Below the pieces are notes generated by a model. That model had not been told where the DNA came from. It saw only the letters and a list, made by a program, of their open reading frames with translations, and did not search any database. A stretch of 38,397 nucleotides of DNA from JBFGCT01 sp041581055 (GTDB lineage: Bacteria > Actinomycetota > Acidimicrobiia > Acidimicrobiales > Ilumatobacteraceae): assembly GCA_041581055.1 (NCBI GenBank), contig JBFGCT010000015.1, forward strand, positions 1 to 38,397. The letters are read 5' to 3'. Shown here in pieces: positions 1-6,984 of the stretch. The position numbers and the translations under genes are program-made. Position 1 is the first letter of the stretch. Each line of letters begins with the position of its first letter.

Positions 1-338
1 CGATGTCGCACCAAAAGGAGGCGGTCAAGTCCGGCTACTGGCCGCTGTACCGGTACCGGCCGACCGAGGACGAGCACGAGCAGCCCTTCCAGCTCGACTC
101 GTCGCCGCCGACGATCCCGCTGCGCGAGTTCGCGCTGAAGGAGGCCCGTTACGCCATGCTCGCCAGGACCGACCCCGATCGGGCCAACCTGCTCCTCGAC
201 CTCGCGCAGGCCGACATCGACGAGCGGTGGCACTACTACGAGCAGCTCGCCGCGCTCGAGCGGCAGGTGCCCCACACCGGGGGAACGGCCGACGCTACGG
301 CCGACGCTGTGGCGGTGGAGGTGTCCTCCGATGGCTGA
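1..338 (+). CDS. nifJ: Pyruvate:ferredoxin (flavodoxin) oxidoreductase, C-terminal end (partial)
   Basis: This is the last 112 or so codons of a NifJ-type pyruvate:ferredoxin oxidoreductase, the homodimeric thiamine-diphosphate enzyme that makes acetyl-CoA, CO2 and reduced ferredoxin from pyruvate. The diagnostic stretch is the C-terminal QKEAVKSGYWPLYRYRP, which matches the family signature 'QQ.AV.SGYWPLYRYNP'. The Met codon at position 3 is an internal residue of this signature, not a start. The rest of the gene lies left of the window. The tail after the signature is the usual helical domain with an RALQDL-like acidic end. Its stop codon overlaps the next gene by 8 nt, so the two are translationally coupled. 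The family is recognised with good confidence, but the catalytic domains cannot be inspected. Confidence 0.85.
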   Translation, partial: MSHQKEAVKSGYWPLYRYRPTEDEHEQPFQLDSSPPTIPLREFALKEARYAMLARTDPDRANLLLDLAQADIDERWHYYEQLAALERQVPHTGGTADATADAVAVEVSSDG

Positions 339-1365
339 CCTGCACGTGACCTATCTCGGGTTGCCGCTGCGCTCCCCGCTCGTCGCGTCCGCCGGCCCGT
401 ACACCGGCGACCTCGACCGGCTGTCGGAGTTGGAGCAGGCCGGCGCCGCGGCGGTCGTGCTGCCGTCGCTGTTCGAGGAGCAGATCGAGCACGAGACGAA
501 CGAGATCGACCGGCTCTTCTCCCAGCACCACGACAGCTTCGGCGAGGCGACGTCGTTCCTGCCCCAGCTCGACAACTACAACACCGGCGTCGACTCCTAC
601 CTCGCCCTGGTCGAGGCGGCGAAGCTGCGCGTCGACGTGCCGGTGGTGGCCAGCCTGAACGGGACCAACATCGGCGGGTGGATCAGGTACGCCCGGCTGT
701 TGGAGGACGCCGGCGCCGACGCGATCGAGCTCAACCTCTACGAGATCGCCGCCGACCCGATCCGGTCGAGCGCGGCGATGGAGTCCGAACAACACGAGCT
801 GGTCGCCCTTGTCGTCGAGGACACCGGCCTCCCGGTGGCGGTGAAGATCTCGCCCTACTACACGACGCTCGCCGCGTTCGTTGTCGGGCTACAGGCGGCC
901 GGCGCCTCGGGCGTGGTGATGTTCAACCGCTTCTACCTGCCCGACCTCGACCTGGAGACGCTCGACGTGCTGCCGCGCATCGCGCTCAGCACCCCCGACG
1001 AGGTGCGGCTGCCGCTGCGCTGGACGGGGATCATCCGGCCCCACGTGACGATGTCGATCGCCTGCTCGACCGGGGTCCACAGTGGCGATGACGTGGCCAA
1101 GCTGATCCTCGCCGGCGCCGACGTGACGATGACGACGTCGGCGCTGCTGCGCAACGGCCCGGGACATCTGGCGACGATCGAGGACGGGCTCGTCGACTGG
1201 ATGTCGGATCACGACTACGACTCGGTGGGCCAGATGCGCGGGGCGGTCGCGACCGACGCCGTCGCCGACCCGGAGGCCTACGAGCGGGCCAACTACATCG
1301 GCAACCTGGCGAGCTACACCAGCCGCTTCCTCCACGCCCACCCGATCGCCCTGCGCGACACGTAG
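331..1365 (+). CDS. Dihydroorotate dehydrogenase-like FMN protein
   Basis: A 344-residue TIM-barrel flavoprotein of the dihydroorotate-dehydrogenase-like family that is commonly encoded directly after nifJ. The start MADLHVTYLGLPLRSPLV is typical of class 1 DHODs, where the phosphate/FMN-binding barrel begins at 'G..L.NPL..ASG'. Barrel strands are visible at VVASLNGTN (about residue 107), AIELNLYEI (about 137) and VAVKISPYY (about 169), and an FMN-phosphate loop is likely around STGVHSGDD and ADVTMTTSALL. It overlaps the nifJ stop by 8 nt. These proteins are annotated as putative DHODs, but their partnership with NifJ suggests a role in ferredoxin-linked redox rather than in pyrimidine synthesis. 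That role is inferred, and true PyrD activity cannot be excluded. Confidence 0.85.
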   Translation: MADLHVTYLGLPLRSPLVASAGPYTGDLDRLSELEQAGAAAVVLPSLFEEQIEHETNEIDRLFSQHHDSFGEATSFLPQLDNYNTGVDSYLALVEAAKLRVDVPVVASLNGTNIGGWIRYARLLEDAGADAIELNLYEIAADPIRSSAAMESEQHELVALVVEDTGLPVAVKISPYYTTLAAFVVGLQAAGASGVVMFNRFYLPDLDLETLDVLPRIALSTPDEVRLPLRWTGIIRPHVTMSIACSTGVHSGDDVAKLILAGADVTMTTSALLRNGPGHLATIEDGLVDWMSDHDYDSVGQMRGAVATDAVADPEAYERANYIGNLASYTSRFLHAHPIALRDT

Positions 1366-1394
1366 CCGGTCGGTGTCAGGCACCAACCGCGGCG

Positions 1395-1646
1395 TCAGTC
1401 GTGCGGGAACGACTCGATGACACTCCAGGCGTCCTGGACGAGGTGGTGGGCGAGATCCTGCAACGCCCGGGCGGCGGCGAGCTCCTCGCCGACCTGGGGG
1501 ACCTTCGGATCGGTCGGGTTGCGGCGCGACCGGCCGTGCCCCGACAGCGAGCGATCGCCGGCTTCGAGGTGAACGACCATGTCGCAGTGGTCGTCGTCCT
1601 CGCGGACCTCGAACCGGAGCTTCCAGGGGTGGTCTACTGCTGTCAT
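1395..1646 (-). CDS. DUF1876 / Rv2632c-like small protein
   Basis: An 83-residue protein of the actinobacterial DUF1876 (Rv2632c-like, dsRBD-like fold) family. The family pattern is clear: W.. .. .EDD, a central GHGRSRRNPTDPKVPQVGEE segment, then LAAARALQDLAHHL. Members are small, cytoplasmic and without known function; several are associated with stress or dormancy regulons in mycobacteria, which is family knowledge rather than anything shown here. It stands alone between convergent and tandem neighbours. No Shine-Dalgarno is visible; a GACAAT hexamer lies 6 nt upstream of the ATG and could be a weak -10 for a leaderless mRNA. Confidence 0.8.
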   Translation of the reverse strand: MTAVDHPWKLRFEVREDDDHCDMVVHLEAGDRSLSGHGRSRRNPTDPKVPQVGEELAAARALQDLAHHLVQDAWSVIESFPHD

Positions 1647-1757
1647 GGGTCCATTGTCCGGCCGACGTCAAGGGTGTGAGCAGGGTCGAACGGCCCCGCG
1701 CCGGGCGCGCCACGCGCGACCCGCTCTCCGGTGGCGGCGAACGGGTCGGGCGCGGTG

Positions 1758-3290
1758 TCAGTGGATCTGCTTCTCGCGGCCCTCCCAGAACGGCTCGCGC
1801 AGCTTGAACTTCTGGAGCTTGCCGGTGGCCGTGCGGGCCAACTCGTCGCGGAACTCGACACGCTTGGGGCACTTGTAGCCGGCGAGGCGCTGCTTGGCCC
1901 ACGCGATGACGTCGTCCGCGGTCAACCCGCTGCCGGGCGACGTGACGACCAGCGCCGTCACCAGCTCGCCCCACTTCTCGTCGGGGATGCCGATCACCGC
2001 CACCTCGGTCACCTCGGGGTGCTGGAAGATCGCGTCCTCGACCTCGATCGACGACACGTTCTCGCCGCCGGAGATGATCACGTCCTTCTTCCGGTCCGAG
2101 ATGTTGACGTAGTGCTCGTCGTCGATGAAGCCGCCGTCGCCGGTGTGGAAGAAGCCGTCCTGGATCGCCGAGTCGGTCGCGTCGGGCTGCTGCCAGTAGC
2201 CGCCCATGATCATGTTGCCGCGGGCGAGGATCTCGCCACTTTGGTCCACCGCCATCGTGCAGCCGACGACCGGGGCGCCGGCGCGGTTGAGCTTGACCGC
2301 CCGCTCGGCGGGCGTGAGGTCGTCGAGCTCGGCCCGCGAGCGGTTCATCGTGATCAACGGCGTCGTCTCGGTGAGGCCGTAGATCTGGACGAACTCCCAT
2401 CCCAGCTCGGTCTCGGTGCGCTCGATCGTCACCGTCGGAGGTGGCGCGCCGGCGACGACGATCCGGACGCGGCCCCGACCCGGGATCTCGCCCTTCCACT
2501 CCGCCGCGGCGTCGAGCACGGCGTTCAGCACCGCCGGCGCCCCACACATCAAGGTCACGCCGTGCTGCTCGACCCGCCGCAGGATCTCGTGGCCGTCGAC
2601 CTTGCGGAGGATCACGTGCTTCGCGCCCATCCCGGTCACCGCGTACAGCATCCCCCATCCGTTGCAGTGGAACTGCGGGAGCGTGTGCAGGTACACGTCG
2701 CGGTCGCTGACGCCCATGTGCCAGCCGAACACGGCCGCGTTGAGCCAGATGTTGCGGTGGGTGAGCTGCACGCCCTTCGGCCGGGCGGTCGTGCCGGAGG
2801 TGTAGTTGATCGTCGCCGTGGCGTCCTCGTCGGCGTCCCACGGCTCGGGCTCGACGTCGTACCTCATCAGGGCGTCACTGCCCTCGCCGATCGTCATCTT
2901 GAACTCGCACTTGACGTCGGCGAGCGCGTCCTCCAGCTCGGGGTCGACGAACATCATCCGGGCGCCCGAGTGCTCGATGATGTAGCTCACCTCGGCGGCG
3001 ACCAGGCGGAAGTTGATCGGCACGAGCACCCGCCCCGACCCCGACACGCCGAAGAACGCGGTCAGCAGGCGAGCCGAGTTCTGCGTGATCATCGCGACGC
3101 GCTCGCCGACCTCGACGCCCATCGCGTCGCAGGCGGCCGACATCGCCCGTGCCCGCCGGGCCATCTCCCGATACGACACCTCGCCCCACGACGGCGCCGG
3201 TTGGTCCGGCTCGTCGACGAACGCCACCCGGTCGGGGTACACCAGCTCGGCGCGGTGGAGGAAGTCGTTGACGGTGAGGGCGACCTTCAT
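1758..3290 (-). CDS. Acyl-CoA ligase (AMP-dependent synthetase)
   Basis: A 510-residue member of the ANL superfamily of adenylating enzymes, which activate a carboxylic acid with ATP and transfer it to CoA. The P-loop-like motif INYTSGTTARPKGV is near residue 155, the A5 motif YGLTETTP near 302, the TGDGG motif (usually TGD) near 390, ISDRKKD in the hinge near 400, and the C-terminal ATGKLQKFKLR contains the catalytic lysine of A10. Length and motif order match medium/long-chain or fatty-acid CoA ligases; substrate cannot be told. A TACAGT hexamer ends 7 nt upstream of the ATG with no Shine-Dalgarno, suggesting a leaderless transcript and supporting this start. The amidase upstream on the same strand stops 24 nt before this start. 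Confidence 0.9.
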   Translation of the reverse strand: MKVALTVNDFLHRAELVYPDRVAFVDEPDQPAPSWGEVSYREMARRARAMSAACDAMGVEVGERVAMITQNSARLLTAFFGVSGSGRVLVPINFRLVAAEVSYIIEHSGARMMFVDPELEDALADVKCEFKMTIGEGSDALMRYDVEPEPWDADEDATATINYTSGTTARPKGVQLTHRNIWLNAAVFGWHMGVSDRDVYLHTLPQFHCNGWGMLYAVTGMGAKHVILRKVDGHEILRRVEQHGVTLMCGAPAVLNAVLDAAAEWKGEIPGRGRVRIVVAGAPPPTVTIERTETELGWEFVQIYGLTETTPLITMNRSRAELDDLTPAERAVKLNRAGAPVVGCTMAVDQSGEILARGNMIMGGYWQQPDATDSAIQDGFFHTGDGGFIDDEHYVNISDRKKDVIISGGENVSSIEVEDAIFQHPEVTEVAVIGIPDEKWGELVTALVVTSPGSGLTADDVIAWAKQRLAGYKCPKRVEFRDELARTATGKLQKFKLREPFWEGREKQIH

Positions 3291-3297
3291 GGCGCCG

Positions 3298-3303
3298 ACT
3301 GTA
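3298..3303 (-). promoter_or_regulatory. Candidate -10 element (TACAGT) for leaderless mRNA of the acyl-CoA ligase
   Basis: Read on the minus strand, TACAGT fits TANNNT and lies exactly 7 nt upstream of the ATG at 3290. There is no purine-rich ribosome site. The spacing is that expected when transcription starts at the A of the start codon. Confidence 0.5.
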
Positions 3304-3314
3304 CGCGAGAAGCG

Positions 3315-4727
3315 TCAGCCGGCTCGCTCCGGCGCGACCAGCGGCCACGGGCGGTTGCGCTCCATCGTCAGCGCGAGATCGAGCAGCAGCGGCTCGCTGT
3401 TGTGGCGGCCGACGATCTGCAGCCCGATCGGGAGCCCGTCGACGTCGCCGGCCGGAACCGAGATCGCCGGATTGCCGTGCAGGTTGGCCGGAAACGTCAA
3501 CAACCCGTTGTTGCCGGCGCCCTTCTCGGCGCGCACGCCGCCGAACGTGTCGGGCAACGGGCCGTCGGCGGCGAACGCCACATCGGGGTTGCTCGCCGTG
3601 ATGACGACGTCGACGCCGCCTGCGGCGACGTCGAAGATCCGGGCCATCGCCTGGTTCAGCTCCATCCGCCGCCGCTCGATCTTGGCCCGCGCCTCGGCGC
3701 CGTACAGGCCGGCGGTGCGCTCGAGCCCGGAGCGGATCTCGTCCGTCAACTCGTCGGCGCAGTCCGGCCAGCGGTCACCGAGCTGCGCGGCGAGGCTGAT
3801 CATCCCGCTGATCGACCACGCCGCGCCCATGCGCGGCAGGCGCGTGTCGACCCCGTCGACGCGCACGAGACCGGCCTCGTCGATCAGGTGCGTCGCCGCC
3901 TCCTCGAGCAGCTCCCACATCACCGGCGCCACGGTCGCCCCGCCCCAGTCGGCGACGACGGCGACACGCGCCCCGCGCAGCGCCCCGACGTGGGTGCCGA
4001 GGCCGGCCTCCCAGCCCTCGACCCTCGGCAGGCTCAGCGGGTCGGTCGGGTCGTGGCCGTTGCACACGTCGAACCAGCGGGCGGTGTCGCGCACCGACCG
4101 GCTGAGGCAGCCGTGGGTGACGGTCAGGTTGCCGTACTCGGATCGGGGCCCGAGGGGAATGCGGCCGAACGTCGACTTCAGCCCAACGAGGCCGCAGAAG
4201 CCGGCCGGGATGCGGATCGACCCCCCGCCGTCGCCGCCGGTCGCCACGGCGAACAGCCCCCCGGCGACCCCGGCCGCCGAGCCGCCCGACGACCCGCCCG
4301 GTGTGCGCCCGCGCCGCCACGGGTTGTGCGTCGTGCCGTGCAGCCGGGTGCGGGTGACGTTGACGCCGCCGAACTCGCTCGCCGTCGTCTGGGCGGCGAG
4401 CACGGCCCCTCCCCGCTCGCGGGCGCGGGCGGGGTTGGTCCGCGTGAACTCGCCGATGTTCTCCTTGAACGGGACCGAGGCGTGGGTGTCGGGCCACCCG
4501 ACGACCGGGTCGAGTTCCTTGACGCCGATCGGCACGCCGCCGAAGGGCAGGGCCACGTCGGCCGCGCGCGCCGCCTCGAACGCGGCGTCCCGGTCGGTGA
4601 AGCAGACCGCGTTGAGGTCGCTCGCGTCGATCGCGTCGTAGGTCGCCTGCAGCTCCTCGGCCGGCGAGCGGTCGCCGCGTCGAAACGCCTCGACCAGCCC
4701 GACGGCGTCGCCCGTCCATGTCTCCAT
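3315..4727 (-). CDS. Amidase (amidase-signature family)
   Basis: A 470-residue amidase-signature enzyme that hydrolyses a C-N amide bond through a Ser-cisSer-Lys triad. The start METWTGDAV is chosen because the open frame extends much further upstream only as arginine-rich, non-coding-like sequence. The triad is readable: Lys70 in PIGVKELD, cis-Ser146 in the glycine/serine-rich GGSSGGSAAG, and nucleophile Ser170 in GGDGGGSIRIP, with the family's 24-residue spacing between the two serines. The substrate cannot be predicted; members act on aryl amides, indoleacetamide, peptides or Glu-tRNA(Gln). The gene is unlikely to be gatA because no gatB/gatC is nearby. A TACCGT box lies 7 nt upstream of the ATG. 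It ends 24 nt before the acyl-CoA ligase start, so read-through co-expression is possible. Confidence 0.88.
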   Translation of the reverse strand: METWTGDAVGLVEAFRRGDRSPAEELQATYDAIDASDLNAVCFTDRDAAFEAARAADVALPFGGVPIGVKELDPVVGWPDTHASVPFKENIGEFTRTNPARARERGGAVLAAQTTASEFGGVNVTRTRLHGTTHNPWRRGRTPGGSSGGSAAGVAGGLFAVATGGDGGGSIRIPAGFCGLVGLKSTFGRIPLGPRSEYGNLTVTHGCLSRSVRDTARWFDVCNGHDPTDPLSLPRVEGWEAGLGTHVGALRGARVAVVADWGGATVAPVMWELLEEAATHLIDEAGLVRVDGVDTRLPRMGAAWSISGMISLAAQLGDRWPDCADELTDEIRSGLERTAGLYGAEARAKIERRRMELNQAMARIFDVAAGGVDVVITASNPDVAFAADGPLPDTFGGVRAEKGAGNNGLLTFPANLHGNPAISVPAGDVDGLPIGLQIVGRHNSEPLLLDLALTMERNRPWPLVAPERAG

Positions 4728-4734
4728 GGGGGCG

Positions 4735-4740
4735 ACGGTA
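4735..4740 (-). promoter_or_regulatory. Candidate -10 element (TACCGT) for leaderless mRNA of the amidase
   Basis: On the minus strand TACCGT (TANNNT) is 7 nt upstream of the ATG at 4727. The intervening bases are CGCCCCC, so there is no Shine-Dalgarno. Same arrangement as at several other starts in this window. Confidence 0.5.
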
Positions 4741-4762
4741 CCCGCGATGGCGCGGCGCGGGC

Positions 4763-5386
4763 TCAGTTGCAGCGGGCGCGCATGATGTCGACGCCGTCGC
4801 CGGCGCAGTTCGCCAGACCGTCGGACCGCCCGGTCATCGCCCGGATGAGATCGGCGGCCGGGCCGGCGACCTCCGGCCCCTCGCCCGAGCTCCAGTTGAC
4901 GTCGGTGGCGCGCAGCGAGAGACCGACGACACGACTCTTCCCGTTGAGCGGCTTGCCGGTCTTCTTGTACATCTCGGCGAGCGCCGCGAGGTGCTCGGCG
5001 GGGTGTGACGACTCGATGCCGACGGCGCGGCGGATGTCGTCCCCGTGCACGATCAACTCGCCGAGCGAGACGTACTTCGGCCCGGGCGGCGACTTCGGGT
5101 TCTCGACCGTCTTGGCGAATCCGGCCAGCACGTCGGCGTTGGACCCCTGGTTGTACTTGACCAGGTCCTTGCTGACGAACTTGCCGAAGTCGAACCCGCT
5201 GGTGATCAGCCCCATGAAGAAGTTCGGCGCCGTCTGGTTGCCGAGGGCGGTCAGGTGGGCGACGAGGTGGCGCACGGTCCATGGGTCGCACACGGTCATC
5301 GTCGCCCACTGCTCGTCGGTCAGGTCCTTGATGTCGTCGTACAGCGCGGCCCGTTCGGCGTTGGCCATTGCGGGGATGTCGGTCAT
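4763..5386 (-). CDS. Maleylpyruvate isomerase family (DinB-fold) mycothiol-dependent protein
   Basis: A 207-residue four-helix-bundle protein of the MDMPI_N/DinB-like family common in actinobacteria. Recognisable features are ALYDDIKDLTDEQW near residue 15, the core CDPWTVRHLVAHLT near 33 (the 'W.V.dv.aHl' motif that supplies a metal-binding His), and the later IVHGDDIRRAVG near 113, which carries the second His/Asp site typical of this group. The C-terminal half holds a short 'LRATDVNWSSGEGPEVAGPAADL' type SCP2-like segment. Characterised relatives use mycothiol to isomerise maleylpyruvate, but most members are of unknown substrate. A GAGGAG ribosome site precedes the ATG. It is divergent from the F420 oxidoreductase; mca elsewhere in the window is consistent with mycothiol use. 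Confidence 0.8.
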   Translation of the reverse strand: MTDIPAMANAERAALYDDIKDLTDEQWATMTVCDPWTVRHLVAHLTALGNQTAPNFFMGLITSGFDFGKFVSKDLVKYNQGSNADVLAGFAKTVENPKSPPGPKYVSLGELIVHGDDIRRAVGIESSHPAEHLAALAEMYKKTGKPLNGKSRVVGLSLRATDVNWSSGEGPEVAGPAADLIRAMTGRSDGLANCAGDGVDIMRARCN

Positions 5387-5547
5387 CGGCTCGTTCTCCT
5401 CGTTGTCGTCTTCTCGGTTGGCTCGTCGCCACGCTCTTCTCCTTGACGACGAACGGCCAGCGGGGATTCGGACACCTGCGGCGGCCGACCCGGGTCCAGC
5501 ATGGCCGATCGACGAGCTCCCGTCGGACGCGCGCGACCCGGCCTGCG

Positions 5548-5553
5548 TAGTGT
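5548..5553 (+). promoter_or_regulatory. Candidate -10 element (TAGTGT) for leaderless mRNA of the F420 oxidoreductase
   Basis: TAGTGT lies 7 nt upstream of the ATG at 5561 and the spacer CGGCCCG carries no ribosome-binding site. It supports 5561 rather than the further in-frame ATG at 5501. Confidence 0.45.
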
Positions 5554-5560
5554 CGGCCCG

Positions 5561-6544
5561 ATGGTGCTCCCGACACGCCCCGGCTTGACCGTCCCGCTGC
5601 CCGGCCCGCTGCACAGCCATCGCGACAAGCTCGGCGCGCTCGCCGACCTCGGCTACACCGACATCTGGTCGGCGGAGTCGGACGGCGCCGACGCCTTCAC
5701 CCCGCTGGCGCTGGCCGCGGCGTGGGAACCGCGGCTGCGGCTCGGGACGGCGATCGTGCCCGCCTACACCCGCGCCCCGGCGTGCCTGGCGCAGAGCGTG
5801 GCCGCTCTCGCCGACGCCGCGCCGGGCCGCTTCGCGGTCGGGATCGGCTCGTCGAGCAACGTCATCGTCGAGCGGTGGAACGGCGTCCCCTTCGACGAGC
5901 CGTACAAGAAGGTGCGCGACGTCGTCCGGTTCCTGCGGGACGCGTTCGGCGGCGAGAAGATCAAGCACGCCTACGAAACGTTCGAGATCGACGGCTTCCG
6001 GCTCGGCGTCCGCCCGGAGCAGGCCCCGCCGATCCTCGTGGCCGCCCTGCGCGAGGGCATGTTGCGCCTCGCCGGGCGGGAGGCCGACGGCGCGATCATC
6101 AACTGGTTGTCGGCCGCCGACGTCGCCACCGTCGCGGCGATCGTCGACGACGCCGCCCGGGGCGCGGAGCGGGAGATCGTGTGCCGCATCTTCTGCTGCC
6201 CGAGCGAGAACGCCGACGTCGTGCGGGCCTCGGCGCGGTTCGCGATCGCCGCGTACCTCAACGTGCCCGTGTACGCCGCGTTCCACGAGTGGCTCGGCCG
6301 CGGCGAGCAGCTCCGCGGGATGTGGGACGCGTGGCAGGCCGGCGACCGCAAGGCGGCGCTCGCGGCGATCGACGACTCGGTCGTCGACGAGCTGATCGTC
6401 CACGGCTCGCCGGCGCGGTGCCGCGAGCAGATCCAGGCGTACTTCGACAACGGGGTGACGACGAGCTCGCTGGCGATCCTCCCGCTCGATCCGGACCTCG
6501 ACCATTGGCAGGCGGTCGAGCAACTCGCGCCGACCGCGGGCTGA
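5561..6544 (+). CDS. LLM-class F420-dependent oxidoreductase
   Basis: A 327-residue TIM-barrel protein of the luciferase-like monooxygenase family, F420-dependent branch. Typical features are the N-terminal GYTDIWSAESDGADAF (barrel strand 2 with the 'W..E'), LRLGTAIVP AYTRAP at about residue 55-65, FAVGIGSSS near 90, and the WNGVPF EKV-type helix. ILVAALREGMLRLAG near 155 and DGAIINWLSAADV near 175 are the next family blocks. Members oxidise or reduce alcohols, sugars or imines with coenzyme F420 (or FMN); substrate unknown here. The frame opens earlier at 5501, but that extension is arginine-rich and a TANNNT box sits inside it, so 5561 is preferred. Confidence 0.87.
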   Translation: MVLPTRPGLTVPLPGPLHSHRDKLGALADLGYTDIWSAESDGADAFTPLALAAAWEPRLRLGTAIVPAYTRAPACLAQSVAALADAAPGRFAVGIGSSSNVIVERWNGVPFDEPYKKVRDVVRFLRDAFGGEKIKHAYETFEIDGFRLGVRPEQAPPILVAALREGMLRLAGREADGAIINWLSAADVATVAAIVDDAARGAEREIVCRIFCCPSENADVVRASARFAIAAYLNVPVYAAFHEWLGRGEQLRGMWDAWQAGDRKAALAAIDDSVVDELIVHGSPARCREQIQAYFDNGVTTSSLAILPLDPDLDHWQAVEQLAPTAG

Positions 6545-6548
6545 CCGC

Positions 6549-6791
6549 TCAGGCGGCCTTGTCGGGGTGGCGCGGCGGGAGCCGGTGCACGTTCTCGCTC
6601 TCGTGGGCCGCCCGGCGCTCGGCGAGTTGCCGGCGAATCTCCGCGACGTGGCGCAGGCCGCGCTCGCGGGTCGCCCTGCTGAGGCGGAACCGGGCGTGGA
6701 CGTTCGATGGCGGCAGGAGCGTCAGTTGCTCGCCGTCGCCGCCGCCGTCGCCGCGGCGGCGGTCGGGTCGGGTGGTGGCTGCATTCGTCAT
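6549..6791 (-). CDS. Small basic protein of unknown function
   Basis: An 80-residue protein, convergent with the F420 oxidoreductase and separated from it by 4 nt. I do not recognise a named family. The N-terminus is rich in Asp/Arg/Gly and probably disordered, followed by a short helical core with the pattern VHARFRLSRATRERGLRHVAEIRRQLAERRA (two amphipathic arginine-rich helices), which resembles small hypothetical proteins found widely in actinobacteria. The start MTNAATT is chosen because the upstream GAAGGT is a possible ribosome site; the frame is open to 6890. High charge suggests nucleic-acid or ribosome contact, but that is only a guess. Confidence 0.55.
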   Translation of the reverse strand: MTNAATTRPDRRRGDGGGDGEQLTLLPPSNVHARFRLSRATRERGLRHVAEIRRQLAERRAAHESENVHRLPPRHPDKAA

Positions 6792-6861
6792 ACCTTCATG
6801 ATGACGAAGGGGTGTCACAGAGATCCGAGATCGAACAAGTCCCGCTCCGGGTGCGTCGCAT

Positions 6862-6890
6862 TTGACCGGGCGCACGGGTCCACCTATCAT
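6862..6890 (+). promoter_or_regulatory. Sigma-70-type promoter of the LVIVD-repeat protein
   Basis: TTGACC (6862-6867) and TATCAT (6885-6890) are separated by exactly 17 nt, a near-consensus housekeeping promoter. Transcription would begin near 6897, giving a leader of about 88 nt before the ATG at 6985. This is the best canonical promoter seen in the window. Confidence 0.7.
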
Positions 6891-6896
6891 TCCGTC

Positions 6897-6984
6897 GCTG
6901 CGCCGAAGCGGGGTAATCGGCGCGATCCCCTTGCACTACCCCGTACAACCACGTCAACAGCGGGCCAAACGGAGGCAAGATTTC
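6897..6984 (+). promoter_or_regulatory. Structured 5' UTR, candidate H-type pseudoknot
   Basis: Stem 1 pairs GCGCCGA (6900-6906) with TCGGCGC (6917-6923), 7 perfect base pairs around a 10-nt loop. The loop contains CGGGGTA (6909-6915), which is perfectly complementary to TACCCCG (6937-6943), giving a second 7-bp stem and the topology of an H-type pseudoknot with short joining loops (2, 1 and 13 nt). The structure would begin about 3 nt from the predicted transcript end. A ribosome site GGAGG (6971-6975) follows. An alternative 4-bp GGGG/CCCC pairing (6910-6913 with 6927-6930) would exclude stem 2. No known riboswitch class was recognised; it may simply be an RNA-stabilising leader. Confidence 0.45.

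Noticed and set aside
1731..5588. A plus-strand open frame of 1285 codons
   Set aside because: It is antisense to the acyl-CoA ligase, amidase and maleylpyruvate-isomerase-fold genes, each of which has clear motifs. Its product is Arg/Asp/His-rich without domains, as expected of a shadow in high-GC DNA.
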